A stretch of 64,000 nucleotides of DNA from Pisaster brevispinus (GCA_023634235.1 JAMKCF010000022.1:1488001-1552000); one strand, 5' to 3'. Positions 45,345-58,122 are shown, counted from the first letter of the stretch. Made by a program: numbers and translations. Notes: generated by a model from the letters alone, not told the origin.

Positions 45345-46690
45345 CCTACTCTACTCTACTCTACTCTACTCTATCTTGTAGCTGTTAGGCCGTAGGGGCG
45401 AAGAGATGGCAGTCACAACACACTTCCTCCACAACTCTCGATCTTCAGCAGTCCTCAACAATTGCTCCCAGTTCAGCCCCATCCATTCCTTCACATTGTC
45501 TACCCATGTCTTAGGTGGTCACCCTCTTTTTCTGGTTCCTCCTGTTGATCCCTCCAGTATGATGTTAGCCAAGCTACCTTTCCATCTTATGACATGACCA
45601 AACCACCGGAGTTTCCATCTTTTAACAATGGACAGAAGCCTCTCCTGCTTTCCAATATGATGCTCCATGAGCTTTCGAACTGCTTTATTGGTGGTATGCG
45701 TAGAGTAATGCACCTGAAGAAGTCTGCGCATACAATTCATTTTGAAAGCATTGATGCGTTCTCCATCTCTGCTGTGATAGTCCAGGTCTCACATCCATAT
45801 AAGAATATTGATACAATGAGTGCTCGCAGAAGATGCATTCTAGATGTCATTGCAACTGATTTGTTTCGTCCGATTGGTCTTAGCTTGGACAGGGTAGAAG
45901 TTGCTGTAGCTATCTTGATTTTTATTTCAGCTACTGACCTAGCATTGTCGGAGATGGTTGCTCCCAAGTATTTGAACTGGTGCACGCCAGCTAGTTTTTC
46001 ACCATCAAGTGTCACTGTAGTCTCCTCACCATTTCCCATCTTCATAATTTTGCTCTTGGGTGCACTTATTTCCATTCCATACTTCTTGGGGCTCTTTGAA
46101 AGCCTATCTAAGAAGTCAGTCAGTTCTTCAGCAAGGCCAGCAATGAGATCTATATCATCCGCATATCTTAAGTTGGTCAACTGCCTTCCACCGATCTTGA
46201 CACTTCCTTCAAAATCTTCAAGAGCTTCTGCCATAATGTGTTCAAGGAACACTTTGAAAAATGGTGGGAGACAGAAGACATCCTTGTCGCACTCCTACAC
46301 CTGTACGAAACCACTCGCTAATTTGGTCACCATTGAGGATGGCACTTTGTGATGCCTTATACAGTGCCTCAATGGAGTTCACAATCCCTTTGCTGATCTT
46401 GAATTTTCTAAGGATGGCGCAAGGACCGTCTTGCCAAACACGATCAAAGGCCTTTTTGAAGTCAATGAAAGTATGATAAAGGACTTTCTTATCATTCCTG
46501 TATTTCTCACAGAGGACACGAAGGTTGAAATTTTGCTCTGTTGTACTGCGTCCTCTTCGGAAGCCAGCCTGCTCCTCGGCAATGATCTTCTCTGCATGTG
46601 GGCGTAGTCTGTTCAGAATGATACGTAGCTCAGGATTTTACTTGGGTGACTGATAAGACTGATTGTGCAGTAGTTGTTACACAACTTCAA
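45345..46690 (-). mobile_element. non-LTR retrotransposon remnant with reverse transcriptase core, unit 3
   Basis: It retains the YADD core. The stretch from FLEHIMAEALEDFEG to FLYGCETWTITAEMENAS is open for about 171 codons, longer than in unit 1 because one frame break is absent. The frameshift between SPTIF and KVFLEHIM is shared with unit 1. Confidence 0.85.
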
Positions 46691-48380
46691 CTTTTACATT
46701 CTGTAGTTGTACCATAGGTCACTTTGACAGTCAGCTAATAGACTCTGCAAGTCTTGCGTGCATTGAAAATGTGAAAATATTTGATACTCTCTTGCCAAAA
46801 TATTAGGGTATAGAAGCTTCAGGGCTCTTCACAGCAGAGCTGTGTATTGAGAAAGTTGCGGTTAGAAACCTATTATTTTGGTAAAACAACTCTGCATGTG
46901 CACACACAGGGTGCTGAGCCATTTGCGAGTTAGATTTGAATAGTAGTCACAAGGAACTGCTCAAATTTGGATGCCTCAGAACTGTTGCTTGATATCTCAC
47001 ATGGTTTGGGGCAAGCTTTTGCGTAAGGGACAGTGAACACGAGCACACACTTCTGAATGAATGTGTATGGCACAATGGTACCAGGCTTTGCCCATCAGGA
47101 GGTTGCTGTACACAAGTTTGCCCCAAACTATGTATTATCTTCAGTCTGCATGCAATTTGAGTTTTCAGCTGTGACTAATCAAGTCATTGTATCAGACATT
47201 GTTCAAAATCTACCTCACAAACGGCTGATATTGGAATACACCATTTTACTACATCTGAATAATATTGCACAAAGCAACTACATGTACTCTCAAATTAGGA
47301 CCCCAAATCCTGCCACAAAATGTCCTTAGGAAAGGGTCATATACACTGAATGTGGAAATGCAATTAGATACAATAATTACCATCCCACAAAATAAGAAGA
47401 AGATAAATGTGAAAATGCTACCAACTAACTTCATGAACCACCTTTTGATAAATGAGTATAAACCCTAATAAAAACGTCCACCTAACCTAGTGATTAGTTG
47501 AATGATGAAGAGATTTTTGTGCATTATTGAAATTCTAATACATGTACATTGGTTAATTAAATTAAACAACATGTAGGTGTGATACATTGCAGTTGTGCTA
47601 AAATATGCAACAGCTAATCTCACTCAAAGACTATGAATGATGACAAGTTAATAAAATGTAGGAGTTGGGAATATACACACAGAAATAAAACTGTATACAA
47701 TGGAAATGAGTCTAAGGTGTAATAACAACATGTAATAATAAAGGGCACACACCTGCTTCATGAAAAAAAACCATTAACTTTACAATTGCTTATAAAGCTG
47801 TGTCAGTTAAATGTTGCACTAAGTGAATTTTTGGCCACAGACCCCTGATGGGGGGCTAATGTGAGCCTGCAGTGTCATTGGTCACCACTGATTAACCCCC
47901 CCTCCCCCCTACATATACACACTGGTACCACAGACTGCCACACACATGTATTCTCAAAAATGCATCCTTGTTGAGCATTCTTTTGTTCTTTCCTTCGTCC
48001 CTGCACTTGACAGTTTCCCATAGACTTTCTAGACAAATTTCCTTGTGGAGCACCCCGGTCTTTAGAATTTCCATGTGGAGACCTTTTGTTTTCCCTTTTT
48101 TGTTTTGTCCTTGGTCACCATAAGGTACCGAAAAGGAGCACAGTACGACAGGTTTCATCTGTTTGCACATCAGGAAACCACATGTCGTATGTACTGTGGA
48201 CTTAGTCTTCACAGTCTCCTGTGGGATTTTGTGGCAAGGGGCCATTTACACTGGTACCAGAGACTGCCACAAAGTACCATACCTTCCAGGCTAGCATTGG
48301 GTGCATGGGTTTCTTCTGCTTGCACAGCTGAGGTTATCAAGAAATCCCATGCCTTTTTGAAATATGGTGGACACTATAGA

Positions 48381-48537
48381 GCAAGTTCAGGTGGGCGACT
48401 AGAGTGACTAGACTTACCAGAAACCATAGAGCACAGGGAGATTGATTAGATCGACCATGCACTGGAGCATGGTCGATCTAGTCAATTCGAGAGCTACGTC
48501 ACACAGCCTAGTCACTCTAGTCGCCCACCGAACTTGC
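48381..48537. repeat. 158-bp fold-back element, unit 4
   Basis: It has the one-base-shorter right arm of unit 1 and the GCACTGGAGC loop of unit 2, a small example of mosaicism. Confidence 0.85.
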
Positions 48538-48871
48538 CCTAAGCAGCGCACTGTTTGGTTTGGGTGTATACAGACAAATTTACCCAAACCTAACAGTGTC
48601 ATAGTATTGTGTCCGCCATATCTCAAAATGGCTTATGGCTTGTGTACTGTGGACTTCCCCTCCACAAGTCTCCTGTGGCATTTTGTGACACGAGCCAGTT
48701 TTCTGGGAAAATTCATGTATAAATTTATGCATAACTTGCTCTTCTTATTTAGGTATACCTTAATATCTAGCATTCATGCATACAGTGCAGGTGAAATTTG
48801 TTCTTCCAATTTAATAACATAATTTCAAAAAAATTGTGGAGGCATCTTAAACAGAAAAAGTTTATTTAAGT

Positions 48872-49888
48872 TTATATATATATATATATATTTATTTATT
48901 TATTTATTCATTCATTCATTCATTCATTCATTCATTCATTCATTCATTCATTCATTCATTCATTCATTCATTCATTCATTCATTCATTCATTCATTCATT
49001 CATTCATTCATTCATTCATTCATTCATTCATTCATTCATTCATTCATTCATTCATTCATTCATTCATTCATTCATTCATTCATTCATTCATTCATTCATT
49101 CATTCATTCATTCATTCATTCATTCATTCATTCATTCATTCATTCATTCATTCATTCATTCATTCATTCATTCATTCATTCATTCATTCATTCATTCATT
49201 CATTCATTCATTCATTCATTCATTCATTCATTCATTCATTCATTCATTCATTCATTCATTCATTCATTCATTCATTCATTCATTCATTCATTCATTCATT
49301 CATTCATTCATTCATTCATTCATTCATTCATTCATTCATTCATTCATTCATTCATTCATTCATTCATTCATTCATTCATTCATTCATTCATTCATTCATT
49401 CATTCATTCATTCATTCATTCATTCATTCATTCATTCATTCATTCATTCATTCATTCATTCATTCATTCATTCATTCATTCATTCATTCATTCATTCATT
49501 CATTCATTCATTCATTCATTCATTCATTCATTCATTCATTCATTCATTCATTCATTCATTCATTCATTCATTCATTCATTCATTCATTCATTCATTCATT
49601 CATTCATTCATTCATTCATTCATTCATTCATTCATTCATTCATTCATTCATTCATTCATTCATTCATTCATTCATTCATTCATTCATTCATTCATTTATT
49701 TATTTATTTATGCATTTATGCATTTATGCATTTATGCATTTATGCATTTATGCATTTATGCATTTATGCATTTATGCATTTATTTATGCATTTATTTATT
49801 TATGCATTTATTTATGTATTTATTTATGTATTTATTTATTGTATTATTTATTGTATTATTTATTTTGTAATTATTTATTTGTTTGAAG
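48872..49888. repeat. very long (ATTC)n microsatellite, unit 4
   Basis: After (TA)n and (TTTA)n there are about 197 uninterrupted ATTC copies (48906-49694). About eight copies of the 8-mer TTTATGCA follow (about 49710-49790), then mixed TTTA. Confidence 0.95.
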
Positions 49889-50163
49889 TAATAAACCACA
49901 AGGGAAACTGACTTGATACTTAATATTAAAAAGTCGCATCCCCTTAAGTTAAATCCCCTGCCTGCCGGTTCCCAGGTTGTATCGTAAAACTTGGGTGTGA
50001 TCCCTGGCTACACGGCAGCTAACGGTTGAATAGCTTCTGACTGGCGCCCATGATCAAAGATATTGACTTATAGGGTGACCGCCATCATAGGGCTAGTTAG
50101 CTCAGCTTGTAGAGAACCGGTACGTTAATCCGGAGGTTTATTTTCCTTGTTCAATCCCAAAAT
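49889..50163. repeat. tRNA-related SINE-like repeat, unit 4
   Basis: TTAAATCCCC version with ATGATCAAAGATATT and lacking GGCC before TAGTTAGC, shared with unit 5. Confidence 0.8.
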
Positions 50164-50281
50164 TATAATATATTTGTTTCATTACATTTCCAACAGCACA
50201 ATTAACACCAATAACAGAATGGTTTTGAGGAAACTTGAAGAAATGTTCAGTTTTACATGTATTAAGAAAACCCCAAGTGGG

Positions 50282-50581
50282 AAAAACTCATGCAATCAGG
50301 TAGGGACTGAAAACACAGTTCACTTGCAAGACTCCGGTCTGATCAAACGGGTATGATTGGTGAAAACTCATGCAATCAGGTAGGGAATGAAAAACACAGT
50401 TCACTTGCAAGACTCCGGTCTGATCAAACGGGTATGATTGGTGAAAACTCCTGCAATCAGGTAGGGACTGAAAACACAGTTCACTTGCAAGACTCCGGTC
50501 TGATCAAACGGGTATGATTGGTGAAAACTCCTGCAATCAGGTAGGGACTGAAAACACAGTTCACTTGCAAGACTCCGGTCT
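50282..50581 (+). repeat. 80-bp minisatellite, 4 copies, unit 4
   Basis: All copies are CACTT type. The second has GGGAATGAAAAACAC, a mark shared only with unit 5. The last copy is partial. Confidence 0.95.
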
Positions 50582-50587
50582 AAACAT

Positions 50588-51553
50588 CTAGTTTGTCTTG
50601 ATACACGGAATGTGTCGTTTAAAATATTGGTACCATGATGTCAGCAGAGTGTGGGCAGTTTGGCGAAATCCGGCATTCCTCAGGTAGTAGATCAATATGT
50701 TCAACCAACTGTTTGTTAGAGAAGGTAACACCAACAGAAAGAAATATTTGTTTTTTGAATTGGGGTAAGTGCGTGGATCGTCAAAAAATAAGATCAAAGC
50801 TGGCAAGCTGGCAAAACAGGCAGTGGAAACTATGAGAAGCATTGTGTGCACTGCTTTGTGGTTTGGTCTTGGTGCCTCCAGCTGATTTCCAGCAAGTGCA
50901 AGTTGATTGTTCACAGCATTAATTTGTCGAGCATGATGGCGTGAGATCATGAAGAGTCTGGTGTATGTTATGAAAACAACAAGCAGACTACTGGTTATGG
51001 TGCAATTTGAGATCACTCTAAAAAATAGAATGTATTCATTATGCACTTCTTTTAAGTAAAAAACACACGTCATCCTGAGTGGACTGAAAAATGATGTCCA
51101 TTCATTTAAGAAACCACACCAAGTTGCTATAAATGTTCCAATCCCCCATACAGAACATGCAGCAATTCGTGCTCGCCTGACTGTAACAAGTGAATTGTAT
51201 TGAAGTGCATGAACAACTGAAATGTATCGATCAATAGTTAAGATAAGTAGAGAAAGATGAGACACACATATTAAAAAAGGTTCCATAAATGCTTGTATTC
51301 CACAAAGCATAGAGTTACCGCAGTTTCCACAAATCACTGATAAGCTTGCTGGAACAGCCACAAACAAACCAACACCAAGGTCTGCGACTGTCATGGACCT
51401 CAGTAATACTTTGGTTGTTTCTTGGATACTGTTGACTTTAGGCAAAACAATTAAAGAAAATAAGCCCAGTGTAACGGTGAGAACTGAAGTCACCCCGACA
51501 ATGATACCTTTGATAGCGCTGTAAACGGTCTCGTCGCTCTCGGTTTTATTCAT
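50588..51553 (-). CDS. orphan rhodopsin-class GPCR, copy 4
   Basis: Full length (321 codons). Distinguishing residues are FVAVPA in TM2, ATWCGF at the end of TM4 (an extra Cys), ILFFRVISNCT in TM5 as in copy 2, and third-loop/TM7 LILFFDDPRTYPNSKNKYFFLLVLP. The change from KIMVFFLS to KNKYFFLL adds charge at the start of TM7. It therefore mixes copy-2-like TM5 with copy-3-like TM6. The DRY motif and NILIY are unchanged. The start lies in the same ACTCCACCATGA context and the gene is intronless. It is probably an expressed receptor, but nothing in the sequence proves expression. Confidence 0.88.
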   Translation of the reverse strand: MNKTESDETVYSAIKGIIVGVTSVLTVTLGLFSLIVLPKVNSIQETTKVLLRSMTVADLGVGLFVAVPASLSVICGNCGNSMLCGIQAFMEPFLICVSHLSLLILTIDRYISVVHALQYNSLVTVRRARIAACSVWGIGTFIATWCGFLNEWTSFFSPLRMTCVFYLKEVHNEYILFFRVISNCTITSSLLVVFITYTRLFMISRHHARQINAVNNQLALAGNQLEAPRPNHKAVHTMLLIVSTACFASLPALILFFDDPRTYPNSKNKYFFLLVLPSLTNSWLNILIYYLRNAGFRQTAHTLLTSWYQYFKRHIPCIKTN

Positions 51554-51731
51554 GGTGGAGTTATTGTTGTCAGCCTGATAAAAGAACTACACGGAGCAAC
51601 ATGTAGATGTTGCCAGTTGGATCCTCCAGATGTTGAATTTAAGTAAACGTTCCTCTCCAGACTAAATGACTAAAACACAGTTTACCTTTACCAGATCAAT
51701 TCAGGTTGAGTAGAGATATTGTTCCCAAACT

Positions 51732-51851
51732 CAAGACAATGGCGAGTATGTCAACATTGAGGATATCTATGATGGTGACTGCGACGAAAATAATATTGAG
51801 AATACCACAATAATGGAGAATGTTGCAAATGGTAACGTTGATACGGACTGA
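51732..51851 (+). other. short + strand acidic tail frame, unit 4
   Basis: IEDIYDGDCDENN version; two codons (six bases) are missing, in frame. A 13-nt deletion lies just upstream of the frame. Confidence 0.3.
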
Positions 51852-52699
51852 ATCTTTGAAATCAACAAATGTCCCATTAAGAGTAATTCCAATCTGCAGT
51901 TTTTTGTCTCCTCCGGCCAGTGTTGAGCTAAAAAGCTAAAAGCAGAATCGATACATGAGTTGAGTAACGCTGACATTGGCTGTTCCCAAAATCTGACTGC
52001 AAATGTGCAACGCAGTTAATGGGCTTGCTTTAAGTGTTGAAGTTTCATATTGGATGCAGTGGCTTGCTTTGTAGACCCTGTTTACTCTGTCTGACATATC
52101 ATTAAATATCACTTTACGCTAATTGCAAATATTGCCTGATAAAAACAAACTGATGAGTTTGTACAAGCAGTTTTCATCAGCTGAAGTTTCAGCTGAATAC
52201 AGTCGGCTGTGTAGACCCCTGTTATTGGCTGTCACATCATTTAAAAAACAATTAACATTCAATATCAACAAACATTTTCTGATAACTCAAGCTCTTTACT
52301 TTCTAAAGTAAGATGTTACAATTTCATCAGCTGAAGTTTTAGATTAATGAAGTTGGCTTTGTGTACCCCATTATTGCCTGAAAGGTAACTGAAATGAAAC
52401 CTTGAATAATTTGCCCCAAAAATCAGTGATCATACTAATTATCAAATAGGCCTGTTTGACATAATGGTTCATGCCAATCTTCATAAAGACGTTTGATTTC
52501 GAAGAGGGACAGTCTGTTGGTCTATGCTTAAAACATTAATTGACAGCTTTGTGTGGCTTGCCAGTCTTTTTTGTCAGCAGAAATTGATTTAGGTACAGTG
52601 CAGTCTAGCAGACATCGACTGGTATCTCTGACTAGATTAAACCTGATTTCTTTGCAGTACAGTATTTTGATGTAAATCACAATCAGTAAACGTACCATG

Positions 52700-53212
52700 C
52701 ATTCTTTAGCCGATTGCAGCCTAACTTGGTCTAGTGCTTCATTAGCTTGAGAGCTACCTAAGGGTTGTAAACAAAGATTTTGGCCAGAGGTCACGTAGTG
52801 GTCAGCAGAGGTCATTTAATGAATATTTACAAAAACCTTTTTCCCCACATTCGTTAGCCGATTGCAGCACTTAGTCCAATGCTCATTAGCCTGAGCAATG
52901 ATGTTGGCCTGTGGTGACCTATTGGTCAGCAGTGGTCATTTTATTTTTAAAACAAAAACATGTTTTAATTTTTACATTTTGAATAGATTTTATTCATCTC
53001 AGGATGTTTATAACATTTGGTTTATTGCAGCCTAACTTCAACCAATGCTTCATTGGACCGAGAAAAGAGTTTTTCCAGTGGTCACCTGTTGGTCAGCAGG
53101 GGTCATTTTACATAATTAAAAAAACACCTTTTCACATTTTAAATGTATTTTATTTAAGGATGTCTATAAAATTTGGCCAATGGTCATCTAGTGGTCAGTA
53201 GTGGTCATTTAA
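52700..53212. repeat. GGTCA-rich degenerate tandem repeat, unit 4
   Basis: Four blocks; the first reads GAGGTCACGTAGTGGTCAGC, shared with unit 5. Confidence 0.6.
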
Positions 53213-53248
53213 GAGAAATTTACAGAATTATTCTCCTCTGCTACCTAC

Positions 53249-53839
53249 TCTATTCTATTCTACTCTACTCTACTCTACTCTACTCTACTCTACTCTATCT
53301 TGTAGCTGTTAGGCCGTAGGGGCGAAGAGATGGCAGTCACAACACACTTCCTCCACAACTCTCGATCTTCAGCAGTCCTCAACAATTGCTCCCAGTTCAG
53401 TCCCATCCATTCCTTCACATTGTCTACCCATGTCTTAGGTGGTCACCCTCTTTTTCTGGTTCCCCTTGTTGACCCCTCCAGTATGATGTTAGCCAAGCTA
53501 CCTTTCCACCTTATGACATGACCAAACCACCGGAGTTTCCATCTTTTAACAATGGACAGAAGCCTCTCCTGCTTTCCAATGTGATGCTCCATGAGCTTTC
53601 GAACTGCTTTATTGGTGGTATAATATAAAGGACTTTCTTATCATTCCTGTATTTCTCACAGAGGACACAAAGGTTGAAATTTTGCTCTGTTGTACTGCGT
53701 CTTCTTCGGAAGCCAGCCTGCTCCTCGGCAATGATCTTCTCTGCCTGTTGGCGTAGTCTGTTCAGAATGATATGTAGCTCAGGATTTTACTTGGGTGACT
53801 GATAAGACTGATTGTGCAGTAGTTGTTACACAACTTCAA
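53249..53839 (-). mobile_element. non-LTR retrotransposon remnant, core-deleted, unit 4
   Basis: Same deletion joint as unit 2 (TTGGTGGTATAATATAAAGG). The (CTCTA)n tail is longer than in units 2, 3 and 5 and begins with CTATT variants. Confidence 0.85.
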
Positions 53840-55542
53840 CTTCTACGTTCTGTAGTTGTACCATAGGTCACTTTGACAGTCAGCTAATAGACTCTGCAAG
53901 TCTTGCGTGCATTGAAAATGTGAAAATATTTGATACTCTCTTGCCAAAATATTAGGGTATAGAAGCTTCAGGGCTCTTCACAGCAGAGCTGTGTATTGAG
54001 AAAGTTGCGGTTAGAAACCTATTATTTTGGTAAAACAACTCTGCATGTGCACACACAGGGTGCTGAGCCATTTGCGAGTTAGATTTGAATAGTAGTCACA
54101 AGGAACTGCTCAAATTTGGATGCCTCAGAACTGTTGCTTGATATCTCACATGGTTTGGGGCAAGCTTTTGCGTAAGGGACAGTGAACACGAGCACACACT
54201 TCTGAATGAATGTGTATGGCACAATGGTACCAGGCTTTGCCCATCAGGAGGTTGCTGTACACAAGTTTGCCCCAAACTATGTATTATCTTTAGTCTGCAT
54301 GCAATTTGAGTTTTCAGCTGTGACTAATCAAGTCATTGTATCAGACATTGTTCAAAATCTACCTCACAAATGGCTGATATTGGAATACACCATTTTACTA
54401 CATCTGAATAATATTGCACATAGCAACTACATGTACTCTCAAATTAGGACCCCAAATCCTGCCACAAAATGTCCTTAGGAAAGGGTCATATACACTGAAT
54501 GTGGAAATGCAATTAGATACAATAATTACCATCCCACAAAATAAGAAGAAGATAAATGTGAAAATGCTACCAACTAACTTCATGAACCACCTTTTTATAA
54601 ATGAGTATAAACCCTAATAAAAACGTCCACCTAACCTAGTGATTAGTTGAATGATGAAGAGATTTTTGTGCATTATTGAAATTCTAATACATGTACATTG
54701 GTTAATTAAATTAAACAACATGTAGGTGTGATACATTGCAGTTGTGCTAAAATATGCAACAGCTAATCTCACTCAAAGACTATGAATGATGACAAGTTAA
54801 TAAAATGTAGGAGTTGGGAATATACACACAGAAATAAAACTTTATACAATGGAAATGAGTCTAAGGTGTAATTACAACATGTATTAAAAAAGGTGTGCCC
54901 TTTATTAATACATGTTTACCTGCTTCATGAAAAAAACCCATTAACTTTACAATTGCTTATAAAGCTGTGTCAGTTAAATGTTGCACTAAGTGAATTTTTG
55001 GCCACAGACCCCTGATGAGGGGCTAATGTGAGCCTGCAGTGTCATTGGTCACCACTGATTAACCCCCCCCCCCCTACATATACACACTGGTACCACAGAC
55101 TGCCACACACATGTATTCTCAAAAATGCATCCTTGTTGAGCATTCTTTTGTTCTTTCCTTCGTCCCTGCACTTAACAGTTTCCCATAGACTTTGTGGAGC
55201 ACCCCGGTCTTTAGAATTTCCATGTGGAGACCTTTTGTTTGCCCTTTTTTGTTTTGCCTTTTTGTTTTGTCCTTGGTCACCATAAGGTACCGAAAATGAG
55301 CACAGTACCACAGGTTTCATCTGTTTGCACATCAGGAAACCACATGTCGTATGTACTGTGGACTTAGTCTTCACAGTCTCCTGTGGGATTTTGTGGCAAG
55401 GGGCCATTTACACTGGTACCAGAGACTGCCACAAAGTACCATACCTTCCAGGCTAGCATTGGGTGCATGGGTTTCTTCTGCTTGCACAGCTGAGGTTATC
55501 AAGAAATCCAATGCCTTTTTGAAATATGGTGGACACTATAGA

Positions 55543-55700
55543 GCAAGTTCAGGTGGGCGACTAGAGTGACTAGACTTACCAGAAACCATAGAGCACAGGG
55601 AGATTGATTAGATCGACCATGCACTAGAGCATGGTCGATCTAGTCAATTCGAGAGCTACGTCACACAGCCTAGTCACTCTAGTCGCCCACCCGAACTTGC
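55543..55700. repeat. 158-bp fold-back element, unit 5
   Basis: All arm pairs are intact. Confidence 0.85.
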
Positions 55701-55997
55701 CCTAAGCAGCGCACTGTTTGGTTTGGGTGTATACAGACAAATTTTCACAAACCTAACAGTGTCATAGTATTGTGTCCACCATATCTCAAAATGGCTTATG
55801 GCTTGTGTACTGTGGACTTCCCCTCCACAAGTCTCCTGTGGCATTTTGTGACACGAGCCAGTTTTCTGGGAAAATTCATGTATAAATTTATGCATAACTT
55901 GCTCTTCTTATTTCATAGTGCAGGTGAAATTTGTTCGTCCAATTTAATATTATAATTTAAAAAAAATTGTGGAGGCATCTTAAACAGAAATAGTTTA

Positions 55998-56171
55998 TTT
56001 AAATTTATATGTTTATTTATTTATTTATTTATTTATTTATTAATTTATTAATTAATTAATTTATTTATTTATTTATTTATTTTTTAAATTTATTTATGTA
56101 TTTATGTATTTATTTATTTTATTATTTATTGTATTATTTAATTTTTAATTATTAATTTATTTGTTTGAAGT
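55998..56171. repeat. (TTTA)n / (TTAA) microsatellite, unit 5
   Basis: TTTA repeats with TTAATTAATT interruptions; the simplest version apart from unit 1. Confidence 0.9.
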
Positions 56172-56445
56172 AATAAACCACAAGGGAAACTGACTTGATA
56201 CTTAATATTAAAAAGTCGCATCCCCTTAAGTTAAATCCCCTGCCTGCCGGTTCCCAGGTTGTATCGTAAAACTTGGGTGTGATCCCTGGCTACACAGCAG
56301 CTAACGGTTGAATAGCTTCTGACTGGCGCCCATGATCAAAGATATTGACTTATAGGGTGACCGCCATCATAGGGCTAGTTAGCTCAGCTTGTAGAGAACC
56401 GGTACGTTAATCCGGAGGTTTATTTTCCTTGTTCAATCCCAAAAT
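56172..56445. repeat. tRNA-related SINE-like repeat, unit 5
   Basis: As in unit 4, with CTACACAGCAGC in place of CTACACGGCAGC. Confidence 0.8.
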
Positions 56446-56563
56446 TATAATATATTTGTTTCATTACATTTCCAACAGCACAATTAACACCAATAACAGA
56501 ATGATTTTGAGGAAACTTGAAGAAATGTTCAGTTTTACATGTATTAAGAAAACCCCAAGTGGG

Positions 56564-56863
56564 AAAAACTCATGCAATCAGGTAGGGACTGAAAACACAG
56601 TTCACTTGCAAGACTCCGGTCTGATCAAACGGGTATGATTGGTGAAAACTCATGCAATCAGGTAGGGAATGAAAAACACAGTTCACTTGCAAGACTCCGG
56701 TCTGATCAAACGGGTATGATTGGTGAAAACTCCTGCAATCAGGTAGGGACTGAAAACACAGTTCACTTGCAAGACTCCGGTCTGATCAAACGGGTATGAT
56801 TGGTGAAAACTCCTGCAATCAGGTAGGGACTGAAAACACAGTTCACTTGCAAGACTCCGGTCT
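56564..56863 (+). repeat. 80-bp minisatellite, 4 copies, unit 5
   Basis: Copy number and variants are the same as in unit 4. Confidence 0.95.
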
Positions 56864-56869
56864 AAACAT

Positions 56870-57811
56870 CTAGTTTGTCTTGATACACGGAATGTGTCGT
56901 TTAAAATATTGGTACCATGATGTCAGCAGAGTGTGGGCAGTTTGGCGAAATCCGGCATTCCTCAGGTAGTAGATCAATATGTTCAACCAACTGTTTGTTA
57001 GAGAAGGTAACACCGACAGAAAGAAAAATTTGTTTTTTGAATAAGATAAGATCAAAGCTGGCAAGCTGGCAAAACAGGCAGTGGAAACTATGAGAAGCAT
57101 TGTGTGCACTGCTTTGTGGTTTGGTCTTGGTGCCTCCAGCTGATTTCCAGCAAGTGCAAGTTGATTGTTCACAGCATTAATTTGTCGAGCATGATGGCGT
57201 GAGATCATGAAGAGTCTGGTGTATGTTATGAAAACAACAAGCAGACTACTGGTTATGGTGCAATTTGTGTACACTCTCAAAAATAGAATGTATTCATTAT
57301 GCACTTCTTTAAAGTAAAAAACACACGTCATACTGAGTGGACTGAAAAATGATGTCCATTCATTTAAGAAACCAGACCAAGTTGCTATGAATGTTCCAAT
57401 CCCCCATACAGAACATGCAGCAATACGTGCTCGCCTGACTGTAACAAGTGAATTGTATTGAAGTGCATGAACAACTGAAATGTATCGATCAATAGTTAAG
57501 ATAAGTAGAGAAAGATGAGACACACATATTAAAAAAGGTTCCATAAATGCTTGTATTCCACAAAGCATAGAGTTACCGCAGTTTCCACAAATCACTGATA
57601 AGCTTGCTGGAACAGCCATAAACAAACCAACACCAAGGTCTGCGACTGTCATGGACCTCAGTAATACTTTGGTTGTTTCTTGGATACTGTTGACTTTAGG
57701 CAAAACAATTAAAGAAAATAAGCCCAGTGTAACGGTGAGAACTGAAGTCACCCCGACAATGATACCTTTGATAGCGCTGTAAACGGTCTCGTCGCTCTCG
57801 GTTTTATTCAT
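56870..57811 (-). CDS. orphan rhodopsin-class GPCR, copy 5, with third-extracellular-loop deletion
   Basis: The frame is open with 313 codons. Compared with copy 4 it has lost 24 nt (near 57038-57043), removing eight residues of the third extracellular loop, so TM6 runs LILSYSKNKFFFLSVLP with no DPRTYP segment. TM5 reads ILFLRVYTNCT, with Tyr in place of Ile. DRY, the Cys pair, Trp136 and NILIY remain. Because the frame is kept, the protein could be made with a very short TM6-TM7 connection, which may alter ligand access or folding. It could equally be an early stage of decay. Flanks and minisatellite match unit 4 most closely. Confidence 0.8.
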   Translation of the reverse strand: MNKTESDETVYSAIKGIIVGVTSVLTVTLGLFSLIVLPKVNSIQETTKVLLRSMTVADLGVGLFMAVPASLSVICGNCGNSMLCGIQAFMEPFLICVSHLSLLILTIDRYISVVHALQYNSLVTVRRARIAACSVWGIGTFIATWSGFLNEWTSFFSPLSMTCVFYFKEVHNEYILFLRVYTNCTITSSLLVVFITYTRLFMISRHHARQINAVNNQLALAGNQLEAPRPNHKAVHTMLLIVSTACFASLPALILSYSKNKFFFLSVLPSLTNSWLNILIYYLRNAGFRQTAHTLLTSWYQYFKRHIPCIKTN

Positions 57812-58002
57812 GGTGGAGTTATTGTTGTCAGCCTGATAAAAGAACTACACGGAGCAACATGTAGATGTTGCCAGTTGGATCCTCCAGATGTTGAATTTAA
57901 GTAAACGTTCCTCTCCAGACTAAATGACTAAAACACAGTTTACCTTTACCAGATCAATTCAGGTTGAGTAGAGATATTGTTCCCAACAATTGTTCCCAAA
58001 CT

Positions 58003-58122
58003 CAAGACAATGGCGAGTATGTCAACATTGAGGATATCTATGATGGTGACTGCGACGAAAATAATCTTGAGAATACCACAATAATGGAGAATGTTGCAAA
58101 TGGTAACGTTTATACGGACTGA
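58003..58122 (+). other. short + strand acidic tail frame, unit 5
   Basis: Same six-base in-frame deletion as unit 4. Near the end it has VYTD where others have VDTD or VDTE. Confidence 0.3.

Larger units (their letters stand above)
46699..53847. repeat. tandem unit 4 (7.15 kb)
   Basis: The left half resembles unit 2. The microsatellite is a very long (ATTC)n. There are only four 80-bp repeats. The retroelement remnant is core-deleted. The SINE-like repeat lacks GGCC in AGGGCTAGTTAG, shared only with unit 5. Confidence 0.92.
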
